This document shows, one piece after another, positions 35,828 to 44,566 of a stretch of DNA of 64,000 nucleotides. The translations under genes were made by a program, and so were the position numbers. Within the stretch, counting starts at the first letter, position 1; each line of letters starts with the position of its first letter. The notes below the pieces were generated by a model. That model did not search any database. It was not told where the DNA came from and was given only the letters and a program-made list of their open reading frames with translations. This stretch comes from Sediminibacillus halophilus (GTDB lineage Bacteria > Bacillota > Bacilli > Bacillales > Amphibacillaceae), in contig NZ_FNHF01000001.1 in the NCBI RefSeq assembly GCF_900103695.1, forward strand, positions 1,026,961 through 1,090,960, given 5' to 3'.

Positions 35828-35875
35828 TATCTTTAATTCAAGATAAATATATCACGTGCGCTTTTTTAGTGTCAA
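35828..35875 (-). promoter_or_regulatory. Promoter with MhqR-type operator
   Basis: Minus-strand TTGACA (35875-35870), an 18-base spacer and TATATT (35851-35846), then the 18-bp near-palindrome TATCTTGAATTAAAGATA (35845-35828), one mismatch from perfect. It matches the B. subtilis MhqR box (TATCT.GAATTC.AGATA). The repressor gene itself is not in the window. Confidence 0.8.
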
Positions 35876-35934
35876 TCCAATTAACTCGGCACCTATTTAC
35901 GACTAATTTTGTTAGAGGGGATAATAGGAATAAT

Positions 35935-37029
35935 CTAATAGAGTGGGTAACCTTCCAGTTTTTTTAGATAAATCAATAAACGTTCTTCCACCTGTGCCTT
36001 CGTACCATAGCGAATTACTTGTTCACGATTTAACACTTTCTCTTTTAACAACTGAAGATGGGTGTAGGACATTGTCAGTAACTTAAGAATACTTCCACGT
36101 GTAAATCAACCTGCTTCTGTCTGGAACCTTTTGTATATCCTTCCATAAACCCCTTGGCATTAGCTGCTAACTGAGGAATATGTCGTTTATAGTTACCCTT
36201 TCCATATCTTATTGTGTTATAAAAGGTAGGAAACAGGGTTTGGTAGTTGAAACGGTAATTCGCAGCAAGAGATGTCCCGCTATATAGAAGAGGAAAAGGA
36301 TCGATTATCTTAGCGCCACGTTGAGTAAAAAGAATGTTCTCTGGTGATGTATCCTGATTGGTCAGAACGACTTGTTCCTTATCTACCGAGCGATTTAAAA
36401 GGAGCCACTCTGCTTTTTTGATCACTTTTTCTTTGTCAAACTCGTAGGGACTTGCAACCAATCCTTGTAATTCTTCCTCATATTCTCTTGACTCCTCTAA
36501 CAGAAAAGCATGCAACTCCTTTTCCATCCTGCCTCTGAGCTCACCGTTTTCTCCTTCTTCAAGATAACCTATCCCTTCATAAGGAGGCTTCACCGATTCA
36601 AGCCCCCGAAAGAACGTCCCTAACTCTCTTCCGTATTTTTTTGATTCTTCTATTGTTTGTTGACTAAATCCAATCGAACTTCCCATATAGGTCTCCATTG
36701 TGTAAGTCATATCCTTCTTTACACAGAACGTGAACCGCTCAGGACATACCCCTTTTTTCACCTTGTTTGCATGCTGGTAAAACGCATGCGTAGCAGTATA
36801 TTCTTCCCTTAATGCCTTTTCGTTGAAGAGGACTTCTTTTTCATAGGCAATTTTCTTAGGAATACGTAGAACAAGTTGTTCTTCTTCAATCAAATAAGCA
36901 AAGTGCCAAGCACCTTCTCCTAATCTATTAATACGTGACTCGCTCGCTATCTCTGGGATTCCCCTCCGTTTCCAGGATATTGTTTATGTGTTCCAACTCT
37001 CTCGCAGTTGTTGCAGTAAGAAAAAGCAT
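35935..37029 (-). pseudogene. APH-like kinase gene with two frameshifts
   Basis: Three consecutive frames make one aminoglycoside-phosphotransferase-like protein of about 364 residues. The start (ATG 37029, behind GAGGAG) reads MLFLTATTAREL...DSERVTY. After a shift near 36924 it continues INRLGEGAWHFAYLIEEEQLVLRIP, the usual N-lobe. The catalytic LTNQDTSPENILF and IDPFPLLYSGTSLAANY lie in the long frame (36075-36893). A second shift near 36090 leads to MSYTHLQLLKEKVLN...LEGYPLY. Note TNQD in place of HGD at the catalytic loop. One base too many at the first site and one too few at the second. Pseudogene or sequencing error. Confidence 0.7.
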
Positions 37030-37077
37030 TTTTAACGAATACTCCTCAACTATTCATTTCAGAAGAAAGCACGAAGG

Positions 37078-37746
37078 TTATCTGTCAACTAGGATTGCTT
37101 CCTTCTCTTCCATTTCACTTTCCGCTTTTTTAATTAAATCCGGCGAGGTATAGATGATTTTTCCAATATAAAAAAAGCCCGCGATCGTAATGCCAGTCAT
37201 AACCCAGCTAAATGCCTGACGAAGAATGATCCCTTTGTCGAATGCCTCCACACCGTATTCTATAATTAACCAGGCTTTTACCACGGCAAGGACTCCACTC
37301 CTCAATGCAAAAACAAGCGTGATCAGCTGAAAAATCAGAAACAGCCGTTTCTGATAATAAAGACATTTACTAAACTTTCGATCATGGCCCTGCAATTCAG
37401 CAAGATCCAGACCGAAGTAAAGGGTGATCGGCTTTTTGATAATGATGGAACTGAGAAAAAACAAACTCATAGCTGCAGCATAAAAGACATTGTTCCACAG
37501 TAATTGCAGAGAAGAGCCTGCGAGAATATCGATCAACGTCTCAATCATCAACGTAACAAGAATAAAGACACCGAAAAAGTTGATTCGTTTCAATTCGAAA
37601 AAGCGATATACACTGTAAATAATCCCCGGGACAGAGGATAGCAGCATAGCATAATAATCTCCGATAAAATCACGGATAAAATGCCAAATAAATAATGGAA
37701 ATAAAACATAAAAAATAATGTCGAGCAAAACAATATTTTTCTTCAT
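37078..37746 (-). CDS. VC0807-family membrane protein
   Basis: A 222-residue protein with about six hydrophobic segments, beginning LLDIIFYVLFPLFIWHFIRD and with the family's LSSVPGIIYSVYRFFELKRI loop. Function unknown in the family. Start chosen at the ATG spaced behind GGAGG; the frame extends 14 codons further. Stand-alone gene. Confidence 0.75.
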   Translation of the reverse strand: MKKNIVLLDIIFYVLFPLFIWHFIRDFIGDYYAMLLSSVPGIIYSVYRFFELKRINFFGVFILVTLMIETLIDILAGSSLQLLWNNVFYAAAMSLFFLSSIIIKKPITLYFGLDLAELQGHDRKFSKCLYYQKRLFLIFQLITLVFALRSGVLAVVKAWLIIEYGVEAFDKGIILRQAFSWVMTGITIAGFFYIGKIIYTSPDLIKKAESEMEEKEAILVDR

Positions 37747-37914
37747 ATGTATTCCTCCATGAAGAGAATATCCTGTCCACAACCTCACCTAACTGCCTAC
37801 AGAATGAGACATGATCTTGCAGTATTGCTCCTATAAGTAAGTTTCTAGCACGATCCGTGCCCTTTCGTCGAGATTTTCCGGAAGTTGATTGGACCTAAAG
37901 TATCTCAAGTCAAG

Positions 37915-38035
37915 CCCCTCCCCATCTTACGACGAGATACTACACGTCTGCCAAGTTAGCTGAAGCCGTGCCCGCGGAAAGCGATGTGCCTTGCCGGAGT
38001 GGAGCTTTGCACGCTTCATATGAGAAGGCTAGAAC
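37915..38035. repeat. Intergenic GC-rich element resembling a Bacillaceae dispersed repeat
   Basis: Within a 370-bp gap without open frames lies GTGCCCGCGGAAAGCGATGTG, part of a GC-rich block with short inverted segments. A GCCCGCGGAAAGCG core of this kind recurs between genes in several Bacillaceae as I recall; only one copy is present in this window, so this is by resemblance. Confidence 0.35.
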
Positions 38036-38116
38036 GGTTTACTTTTTTAATCGAAAAATCAAACGAATCGTTCGGTATTTATTTTGATCACGAAGCCTTT
38101 GTCCCAGCCTCAAGTT

Positions 38117-38530
38117 CTATAGTCTTTTTTGCAAGAAATATTGATTAAAACCCTGAGGGTGGTCTTCCAGGACACCGAACACCTGATAGCCCTGCTTTTG
38201 ATAAAATTCCGGCGCCTGAAAACTGAACGTGTCGAGGAAAATCAACCGGCATCGTTTTTCCTCTGCTAGTTTTTCTGCCTGCTTCAGTAACTGCACCCCA
38301 TATCCTTTGGAACGATGGCATTCATCCACCCAGAGAAAACCGATATGCAGGTGCTGCCAATACATCGTCCCGGTGATGCCGCCGATGATGTCACCATTCT
38401 CTGATGCCGTAAAACAGATGCTCTCCTTCGGGGTTTTAAGCTGATCGGGAAGCTGGCTCATATTATGTTCAATTAATTTTTCTCGTATATAGTCTTTAGC
38501 TGACTGATTATCTGTTTTTTCAAGTTTCAT
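38117..38530 (-). CDS. GNAT acetyltransferase
   Basis: A 137-residue acetyltransferase: LWVDECHRSKGYGVQLLKQAEKLA (acetyl-CoA pyrophosphate loop) then DTFSFQAPEFYQKQGYQVFG. The DTFSFQAP element occurs in a subgroup annotated near antibiotic N-acetyltransferases. It is the last gene of an operon with the LD-carboxypeptidase and VOC genes (12-bp gap). Confidence 0.8.
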   Translation of the reverse strand: MKLEKTDNQSAKDYIREKLIEHNMSQLPDQLKTPKESICFTASENGDIIGGITGTMYWQHLHIGFLWVDECHRSKGYGVQLLKQAEKLAEEKRCRLIFLDTFSFQAPEFYQKQGYQVFGVLEDHPQGFNQYFLQKRL

Positions 38531-38542
38531 TTCCTTCTCCCC

Positions 38543-38983
38543 TTATTTCATGATTAACATATCGTTCTCATCAAAATCCCAGTTTTCGCCATAGGCAACT
38601 TCCCAGTAAAAGCCATTCGGGTCCTGAAAGTAGCCGCTGTAGCCACCCCAGAACACTGTTTGAGGCAGTTTGACGATTGAGGCTCCAGCTCTTGCAGCCA
38701 TTGCGAATACGTCATCGACTTCCTGTTTCGATTTCCCGTTGTACGCCAGGCTGATTGCAGCAGCTCCTGCATTTAATGCTGGCGGATCCTGTTCATTGAT
38801 ATCCTTTGCCAGCTGTTCCAAAGGAAAAAGCGATATTTTCGTACCCTGGTTTTGGAAAAAAATAACCTCTGGGCTCGATTCCTCTCCATAGACAACGACT
38901 TCGAAACCGAGACCATCCCGATAGAAATGCAAAGATTCCACCATATCCTTTACTCCAAGCGTTATCAAATTTAAACGATTCAT
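38543..38983 (-). CDS. VOC (glyoxalase/bleomycin-resistance) family protein
   Basis: A 146-residue single VOC unit pair: LNLITLGVKDMVESLHFYRDGLGFEV at the N-terminus and GYSGYFQDPNGFYWEVAYGENW near the C-terminus, with the usual Glu metal ligand at WEVA. Could act in metalloenzyme detoxification or ligand binding. Its AAAGGAGG covers the stop of the upstream LD-carboxypeptidase gene, so the two are coupled. The ATG is chosen over a GTG that touches the ribosome site. Confidence 0.8.
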   Translation of the reverse strand: MNRLNLITLGVKDMVESLHFYRDGLGFEVVVYGEESSPEVIFFQNQGTKISLFPLEQLAKDINEQDPPALNAGAAAISLAYNGKSKQEVDDVFAMAARAGASIVKLPQTVFWGGYSGYFQDPNGFYWEVAYGENWDFDENDMLIMK

Positions 38984-38998
38984 GCTCTGCACCCTCCT

Positions 38999-40039
38999 TT
39001 ATTCTTTCACACCGCTTTCCAAAATAGAAAAAGCCACGTTTTCACAATCAATCTCGGCTCTAGCACCATATGGCAAGATGAATTTCGGTTCGGTATGTCC
39101 GAAATTTAGGTTATGAAGAATCGGCAAATTGGTAAGATTATGCTCCTCCATCACTTGACTGATGACTGATTTGTATTCCTCATAATACGTTTCGTCCATC
39201 GGTTTTCCAAAGATGATACCTTTCGCCTTCCCCAGTATTCCTTGTGCAGCATAATTGCGCAGCCAGTACTTGATAAAATCTGGTTCCGGTTTTTCCTCAG
39301 ACGTTTCAAAAAACAAGATGCTGTCTTCCCAATATTCTTCATCCGGCCACAAAATGGTTTGTTTCGCAAATTCCAGAACTTCTATGCAGCCACCGATAAG
39401 CCGGCCTTGTACGCGCCCTTTCCCTTGTAAAAGTTCATAGCCAGTGTTTGGACGTAGATTTCTTCGTTTGTGTTTATTTTCTTCTGTCCATTCCAGACGT
39501 TCGCTGGTCCACTGCTTTGCCGGTTTAATTTCTCCGATTGGTTCGGCACGGAAGAACGTTCGTTTAATATTCTCAACCGTATAGGCATCCATTTCCACGT
39601 TTTCCGCAAAATCTGTCATAATTGCCGGTCCGTAAAAAGATGACACCCCAGCTTTATGACAAAACAAATGTGCCACAGTCACATCAGAATATCCCATCAA
39701 AATTTTCGGATTCTGACGGATGACTTCGAAATCTATATATGGCAGCAGTCTTATACTGTCATCTCCGCCGATATTCGCGATAACCGCCTTAATGGTTGGA
39801 TCCCGAAAAGCAGTCATGATATCTTCCGCTCGTGCTTCAGGATGATGATAAAGAAACGAAGCTCCTTTCAGACTGTGCGGCATTGCCACCACTTCAAGAC
39901 CGAAAATATCTGCAATTCTGCTAATGCCTTGTTCATATCTCCAACGCAACTCAGGTTCTCCCGCTCCACCCCAAGAAGGACTAATTGTCGCAATCCGGTC
40001 ACCTGGCTCCAGTTTTTCTGGCTTAATCAACATCTTCAT
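38999..40039 (-). CDS. S66-family LD-carboxypeptidase / MccF-like serine peptidase
   Basis: A 346-residue S66 peptidase. The nucleophile Ser118 lies in LMGYSDVTV; the Glu and His of the triad are in the FFETSEE and LNFGHTEP segments. No signal peptide is present. Family members either trim the D-Ala from recycled muropeptides or hydrolyse microcin C-like aminoacyl nucleotides (MccF). The C-terminal insert and the neighbouring VOC and GNAT resistance-type genes fit the MccF-like branch, which is inference. GAGG precedes the ATG by five bases; another ATG lies two codons on. Confidence 0.8.
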   Translation of the reverse strand: MKMLIKPEKLEPGDRIATISPSWGGAGEPELRWRYEQGISRIADIFGLEVVAMPHSLKGASFLYHHPEARAEDIMTAFRDPTIKAVIANIGGDDSIRLLPYIDFEVIRQNPKILMGYSDVTVAHLFCHKAGVSSFYGPAIMTDFAENVEMDAYTVENIKRTFFRAEPIGEIKPAKQWTSERLEWTEENKHKRRNLRPNTGYELLQGKGRVQGRLIGGCIEVLEFAKQTILWPDEEYWEDSILFFETSEEKPEPDFIKYWLRNYAAQGILGKAKGIIFGKPMDETYYEEYKSVISQVMEEHNLTNLPILHNLNFGHTEPKFILPYGARAEIDCENVAFSILESGVKE

Positions 40040-40263
40040 GATCACCTCTTCTATGCTCTACATTACTTATTCGATTTCATCCCGAAAATTCCTTTATATT
40101 TGAGTTTTGAGAACTGTGTAATCCTTTCACAAAAGGATAGTTTTAAGTAAAGAAAGTGTATATAAAATGTAACAAATCTTTTTAATTTTCCTTGCTATGG
40201 AATAGTTTTTTTCAAAAAACAAATAACTAAGGGCAGAAATTAGTAAAAAAAAGGATGGTTAGT

Positions 40264-40959
40264 ATGGATATAATGGAACTAATACTTCGGGTTTCCATCA
40301 GCTTTTTGGTCTTATATGTCCTTACAAGAATAATGGGGAGAAAAGAAATCAGTCAGATGACCTTTTTCAATTTCGTTTCAGCTATCGCAATCGGTTCGAT
40401 AACGGCAAACCTTGTTGCCAATCAAAACTTCAGCCTGCGAAACGGCGTTTTGGCTCTGGTCGGATGGGCGGCCTTTACCCTGATTTTGGACTTAATTGAT
40501 ATCAAGTCCAAACGAGCTAGAAAAGTGGTGACTGGCAGCCCGATCACAGTCGTCAAAGAGGGAAAAATCATTGAAGATGCTATGCAGCAAAGCAGACTGG
40601 ACTTGGACTCATTAAAAGCCATGTTAAGAGAGAAGAATGTTTTTTCCTTAAAGGATGTCGACTATGCCGTCTTTGAAACAAACGGAAAGCTTTCCGTTAT
40701 GAAAAAACAAGACAAACAATCAGTAACCAAAAATGATATGATGGTCGGTAGTCAACAAACTACTTATCCGATAGCTACCGAAGTTATAACAGACGGAAGA
40801 ATTCTTTCCAAAAACCTGGCTAAGCTGGATTTGGATAACGCTTGGCTGGAGCAGCAGCTTCAGCAAGCCGGTGTTGATTCCGTTAAGGATGTCTTTTACG
40901 CAGAAGTACAGCAAGACGGTTCTCTATTTATCGACAGCAAAGATAATTTACTACATTAA
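40264..40959 (+). CDS. DUF421 membrane protein (YetF-like)
   Basis: A 231-residue protein with three N-terminal membrane segments and a cytoplasmic alpha/beta domain. TRIMGRKEISQMTFFNFVSAIAIGSI and the later DGRILSKNLAKLDLD are DUF421 hallmarks; B. subtilis YetF is a spore-lipid-related member. AAAAAAGG fits this ATG; another ATG nine bases upstream touches it. Monocistronic with its own terminator. Confidence 0.85.
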   Translation: MDIMELILRVSISFLVLYVLTRIMGRKEISQMTFFNFVSAIAIGSITANLVANQNFSLRNGVLALVGWAAFTLILDLIDIKSKRARKVVTGSPITVVKEGKIIEDAMQQSRLDLDSLKAMLREKNVFSLKDVDYAVFETNGKLSVMKKQDKQSVTKNDMMVGSQQTTYPIATEVITDGRILSKNLAKLDLDNAWLEQQLQQAGVDSVKDVFYAEVQQDGSLFIDSKDNLLH

Positions 40960-41008
40960 AAAACAAGAACCGCTTCCTTATAGGATTTATAGCGGTTCTT
41001 GTTTTTTA
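40958..41008. terminator. Bidirectional terminator between DUF421 gene and queE
   Basis: AAAACAAGAACCGCT pairs perfectly with AGCGGTTCTTGTTTT; A-run and T-run flank it on both sides. Confidence 0.9.
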
Positions 41009-41014
41009 ATGTTT

Positions 41015-41743
41015 CTATACCCCCCGCTTGTTTCCCCATACGAGTGCATGTACCTGTGGGAGGACGCGGACGTGGTTGAGCATGTCAGATTGCATAACCC
41101 GATCAATCAGCCACTGATATTTTTCCAATAGTTTGCCTGCCAGACTTGCAGAATCAGCTTCCGCTAAATCGTCATTGCCTACTTGCAAATAAAAATCCAC
41201 CTTTGGGTAACGTTGATGTACGGCGGAGGCATATTGCAAATCCTTCTCATCAAAAACGACCACTTTCAAACTGGTGTGGGATAGCCTCCCACTGTCAGCC
41301 AAACGGTTTATAATGCTGTCGAGCACCTGCCAATTCGTTTTCATCCCAGAACTGGGCGGCTTAGGAGAAATGGTCAAATCATCTATATCGACAAACCATT
41401 CCTGCCAGCGGCTACCCTGTGTTTCCAAGGCAACTTCTATCCCTTGTCCATGCAGCTTATCGATCAGTTCACTCAAGTTTTGCAGTAATGCTGGATTGCC
41501 TCCGGAAATCGTCACGTGGTCAAATCGGCTGCCGCCTTTTGCCTGCAGCCCTTCCATAACTTCTTCAGCCGACATCATCCTGATGTCTTTCTTGGAGCTG
41601 CCATCCCATGTGAAAGCTGAATCACACCACGAACAGCCGTAGTCACAGCCAGCTGTCCTGACAAACATCGTTTTTCTTCCGACAACCATCCCTTCTCCTT
41701 GTATAGTTGGACCAAAAATCTCCAATACAGGGAACTTAAACAT
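41015..41743 (-). CDS. queE: 7-carboxy-7-deazaguanine synthase
   Basis: A 242-residue radical SAM enzyme that rearranges carboxytetrahydropterin to 7-carboxy-7-deazaguanine in queuosine synthesis. Cys33, Cys37 and Cys40 (CDYGCSWC) bind the cluster, here with the CX3CX2C spacing; TIQGEG and TISGGNPALL are family motifs. The ATG lies inside the end of queD (8-bp overlap) and GGAGGG supports it; the frame extends 16 codons upstream within queD. Last gene of the preQ1-controlled operon; queF is not in the window. Confidence 0.95.
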   Translation of the reverse strand: MFKFPVLEIFGPTIQGEGMVVGRKTMFVRTAGCDYGCSWCDSAFTWDGSSKKDIRMMSAEEVMEGLQAKGGSRFDHVTISGGNPALLQNLSELIDKLHGQGIEVALETQGSRWQEWFVDIDDLTISPKPPSSGMKTNWQVLDSIINRLADSGRLSHTSLKVVVFDEKDLQYASAVHQRYPKVDFYLQVGNDDLAEADSASLAGKLLEKYQWLIDRVMQSDMLNHVRVLPQVHALVWGNKRGV

Positions 41744-42215
41744 CTTCCATCCACTCCCTCCGCGCTTCTGCAAAACTTGACGGGGTTTCATACAGCTTTA
41801 CATACTCAACTCGGAGACTTCGATTATCCAAATCCTTTAGTGCGAAGTCCATTTGCTGATAGACCCAGACGACGATATTTTCCGCTGTTGTATTCATTGC
41901 TGGCAGCATTTCATTCAAATAACGATGGTCCAATTTCACCTCTATTTTTTCTTTCCATAATTTTTTTATATCGCCGAAGTCCAGGACCAACCCAATATCA
42001 TCCGTGAACCCACTGATGCCGAAGACCACCCTGTAGGTATGGCCATGCAGGTTTTTACATTTCCCTTCATAGGCATGTAAATGGTGAGCAGCATCGAAGG
42101 TGAACTCCTTGCTTATCAACACCCTTTTCTGATGATACTTCAACTCTTCTTTCTGTATGTCATCACCCAGCTTCTCCAACTTCTCTACAATGGTAAAACC
42201 GAAGCCTTCCATCAT
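41736..42215 (-). CDS. queD: 6-carboxytetrahydropterin synthase
   Basis: A 159-residue PTPS-family enzyme that converts dihydroneopterin triphosphate to 6-carboxytetrahydropterin. Zinc ligands fall in [22 protein letters not shown] (His45, His57 and His59, with catalytic Cys53). The ATG overlaps the queC stop (ATGA), so the long upstream extension of the frame is not used. Second step of the queuosine branch. Confidence 0.95.
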   Translation of the reverse strand: MMEGFGFTIVEKLEKLGDDIQKEELKYHQKRVLISKEFTFDAAHHLHAYEGKCKNLHGHTYRVVFGISGFTDDIGLVLDFGDIKKLWKEKIEVKLDHRYLNEMLPAMNTTAENIVVWVYQQMDFALKDLDNRSLRVEYVKLYETPSSFAEARREWMEDV

Positions 42216-42877
42216 GCCCTTTCCCCCTCGAGTTTCGCTATGTAGGCATTCAATCCAGCGCTTCGAAGCTTGCATGCAGGGCATTCACCACAGCCATCTG
42301 CCCGTACACCATGGTAACAGGTCAACGTTTTTTCCCGGACAAACGCAAATGCGTTCAGTTGATCGGCAAGCTCCCATGTTTCAGCTTTATTTAGCCACAT
42401 TAATGGCGTATGAATGACAAATTGTTCGTCCATCGATAAATTCAGTGTAACATTCAACGATTTGACGAACACATCCCGGCAATCCGGATAGCCGCTGAAA
42501 TCTGTCTCACATACCCCAGTTACTACGTGTTTGGCACCAATTTGTTTCGCCATAATCGCTGCAAATGATAAAAACAACAAGTTGCGTCCAGGGACAAACG
42601 TGGATGGCAGCCCGCCGTCTTCTCCTTCTGTCACCTCTATATTGGTTCTTGTCAGCGCATTCGGGGCAAGCTGGTTCAATAACGACATATCTAATACCGT
42701 ATGCTTGATATCCAGGTCGCCAGCAATTTCTCTGGCAACCTCAATCTCCTCTTGATGACGTTGATTATAATCAAACGTCACGGCCTCGACCTCATCAAAT
42801 CTTTCCATAGCCCAAAACAGGCATGTGGTACTGTCCTGTCCTCCGCTAAACACAACCACCGCTTTGTTTTTTTCCAT
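42212..42877 (-). CDS. queC: 7-cyano-7-deazaguanine (preQ0) synthase
   Basis: A 221-residue ATP-dependent enzyme turning 7-carboxy-7-deazaguanine into preQ0. The PP-loop SGGQDSTT (11-18) and the zinc site Cys187, Cys196, Cys199, Cys202 (CYHG...CGECPAC) are intact. First gene of queC-queD-queE, placed directly behind a preQ1-I riboswitch. Confidence 0.95.
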   Translation of the reverse strand: MEKNKAVVVFSGGQDSTTCLFWAMERFDEVEAVTFDYNQRHQEEIEVAREIAGDLDIKHTVLDMSLLNQLAPNALTRTNIEVTEGEDGGLPSTFVPGRNLLFLSFAAIMAKQIGAKHVVTGVCETDFSGYPDCRDVFVKSLNVTLNLSMDEQFVIHTPLMWLNKAETWELADQLNAFAFVREKTLTCYHGVRADGCGECPACKLRSAGLNAYIAKLEGERA

Positions 42878-42997
42878 AAAAAAATTCCCCTTTCCGATTG
42901 AAACGAGAATTCTATCTACACATTGATCTGAATCGTTCCCTGTAAAAGAAGACGGAAATACAGGCTCCGCTTTTTCAGGTAATTAAAAAACGAACAC

Positions 42998-43065
42998 AAA
43001 AAAACTATACCTAAGAAAGTATAGTCATTCCTTAGTTTTTTATAGAGGGTGTAGCTAGAACCTCT
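42998..43065 (-). promoter_or_regulatory. preQ1-I riboswitch with terminator
   Basis: On the minus strand the 35-base aptamer (43065-43031) reads AGAGGTTCTAGCTACACCCT, then CTATAAAAAACTAAG, essentially the classical class I aptamer with its A-rich H-type pseudoknot tail. A terminator follows (ACTATAC...GTATAGT, then TTTTTTT, 43025-42998). preQ1 binding would favour termination before queC. Confidence 0.97.
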
Positions 43066-43184
43066 TATTATTTAGTTGCCCCCATATCATAACACGCCTG
43101 ATGCAAAACAAAAAGTAACTTTTTGATTACGAAATTGGCAGAAAAATGTACAATAGAAAACAGGAAATAAAGGAGGCGGTGACA

Positions 43185-43937
43185 ATGAAATTAACCAATT
43201 CTACCCAGTTTATTAAATCTGTTACATGGAACGGCGAAAGGATTCCCGCCACCAATAGGTTTCCTTTTTATTTACCTGCTGTCCGTTCCCTGGAAGAAGT
43301 CGATTTTCATCCAACGATCACCATCTTAGTAGGAGAAAACGGCATGGGTAAATCAACCTTATTAGAAGCTGTAGCAATAGCTTATGGATTTAATCCTGAA
43401 GGTGGCACCCTTCATTTCAACTTTTCCAGCTATGATTCCCATTCTGAACTTGATCGCTATATCCGATTGGTAAAAGGAGTAAAGCGGCCAACAGACAGTT
43501 TTTTCTTCCGTGCAGAAACGTTCTATAATGTTGCGAGCAATATTGAAGAATTGGACAAAGGACCGGGAGGAGGAAAAGTCATTGATGGATTTGGCGGTCG
43601 TTCCCTACATAAGCAGTCTCATGGCGAGTCCTTTTTTGCAGCATTCCTTCATCGTTTCCGCGGAAACGGCTTGTATATTCTAGATGAGCCGGAGGCTGCG
43701 CTGTCACCATTACGGCAGATGTCCATGCTCGCTCGTATTCATGAGTTAATCGAACAGGGTTCACAATTTATCATTTCCACGCATTCTCCGATTTTGATGG
43801 CCTATCCCGGGGCGAAAATCCTTCAATTAACCGAATCGGGAATTGAGGAGGTTCGTTTGGAGGACACCAGCCATTATACAATCATGAAACAGTTTTTTGA
43901 GGATAAAGACCGGCTCTTGCATCATTTATTCCAGTAA
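43185..43937 (+). CDS. AAA-family ATPase (SMC/ABC-like single protein)
   Basis: A 250-residue ABC-type ATPase without membrane partner: Walker A LVGENGMGKST (about 48-58), a signature-like QSHGESFFAAF (about 145-155), Walker B GLYILDEPEAALSP and switch ISTHSPILMA. Small AAA proteins of this shape are widespread in bacteria and mostly uncharacterised; some act in DNA repair or phage defence with partner genes, none of which is seen here. AAAGGAGGCGG supports this ATG; the frame is open 13 codons upstream. Confidence 0.75.
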   Translation: MKLTNSTQFIKSVTWNGERIPATNRFPFYLPAVRSLEEVDFHPTITILVGENGMGKSTLLEAVAIAYGFNPEGGTLHFNFSSYDSHSELDRYIRLVKGVKRPTDSFFFRAETFYNVASNIEELDKGPGGGKVIDGFGGRSLHKQSHGESFFAAFLHRFRGNGLYILDEPEAALSPLRQMSMLARIHELIEQGSQFIISTHSPILMAYPGAKILQLTESGIEEVRLEDTSHYTIMKQFFEDKDRLLHHLFQ

Positions 43938-44019
43938 TCTGGGTAACGAGCGGGGGAAAATGAATAACTTGACAAATGCGGCGAAAAATAAAGCAAAAGA
44001 TGATTGGAGTTGAAAAACC

Positions 44020-44334
44020 ATGTTACAAAAACAAGCCGTAAAAGTTTCCCTTGCATTTGCTGTCATTTTCCTGACGTTACCTATGATAACATTAGCCCAA
44101 CCCGAATACGCCCAGTGGGGAAATATTGCCTTAGAAGATGCTAAAGCACAGTATCCAGATTATAATGCAACCGATTATGCCTATCAGGGAAAAGTTTTTA
44201 TTTCTGCTGAAAGAGAGCAATTTAACTTTCTTATTACTCTTGAAGGGGAGGAAACCAAAGAAGTCCGTGTTTATGTCCTGGTAAATCCCCAGACTGAGCA
44301 GTTGATTGATGTTTACTTCGATGAGATTGAATAA
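44020..44334 (+). CDS. DUF3889 secreted protein (YqzG/YhdC-like)
   Basis: A 104-residue exported protein. A signal peptide (KVSLAFAVIFLTLPMITLAQP) ends near residue 27. The mature part (YAQWGNIALEDAKAQYPDYNATDYAY) follows the B. subtilis YqzG/YhdC family of unknown function. TTGGAG lies before the ATG. It has its own terminator. Confidence 0.7.
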   Translation: MLQKQAVKVSLAFAVIFLTLPMITLAQPEYAQWGNIALEDAKAQYPDYNATDYAYQGKVFISAEREQFNFLITLEGEETKEVRVYVLVNPQTEQLIDVYFDEIE

Positions 44335-44430
44335 ATCCGGCCCGCGTTTTTTATGAAAAATTCGGGTTGGAAAATGTACTTGTACAATCTTTACTTTTTC
44401 ATGGCTTCCATCAGTTTGCTTCAATAGAAT

Positions 44431-44464
44431 AAAAGCACGCTTCAATGAAAAGCGTGCTTTTTTA
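44431..44464 (+). terminator. Terminator of the DUF3889 gene
   Basis: AAAGCACGCTT, CAATGA, AAGCGTGCTTTTTT. Confidence 0.85.
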
Positions 44465-44566
44465 TTCCATCCTCTTTTTTTAAACGAGCTCTTCTATATA
44501 CATCATGCATAAATGGTACTATTCCCGCCATAAAATGTGTTGTGGTAATAGAAAGGACGGATGTAT

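Noticed and set aside
36935-37153. 72-codon plus-strand frame
   Set aside because: Antisense to the 5' part of the kinase pseudogene and the end of the VC0807-like gene; no support.
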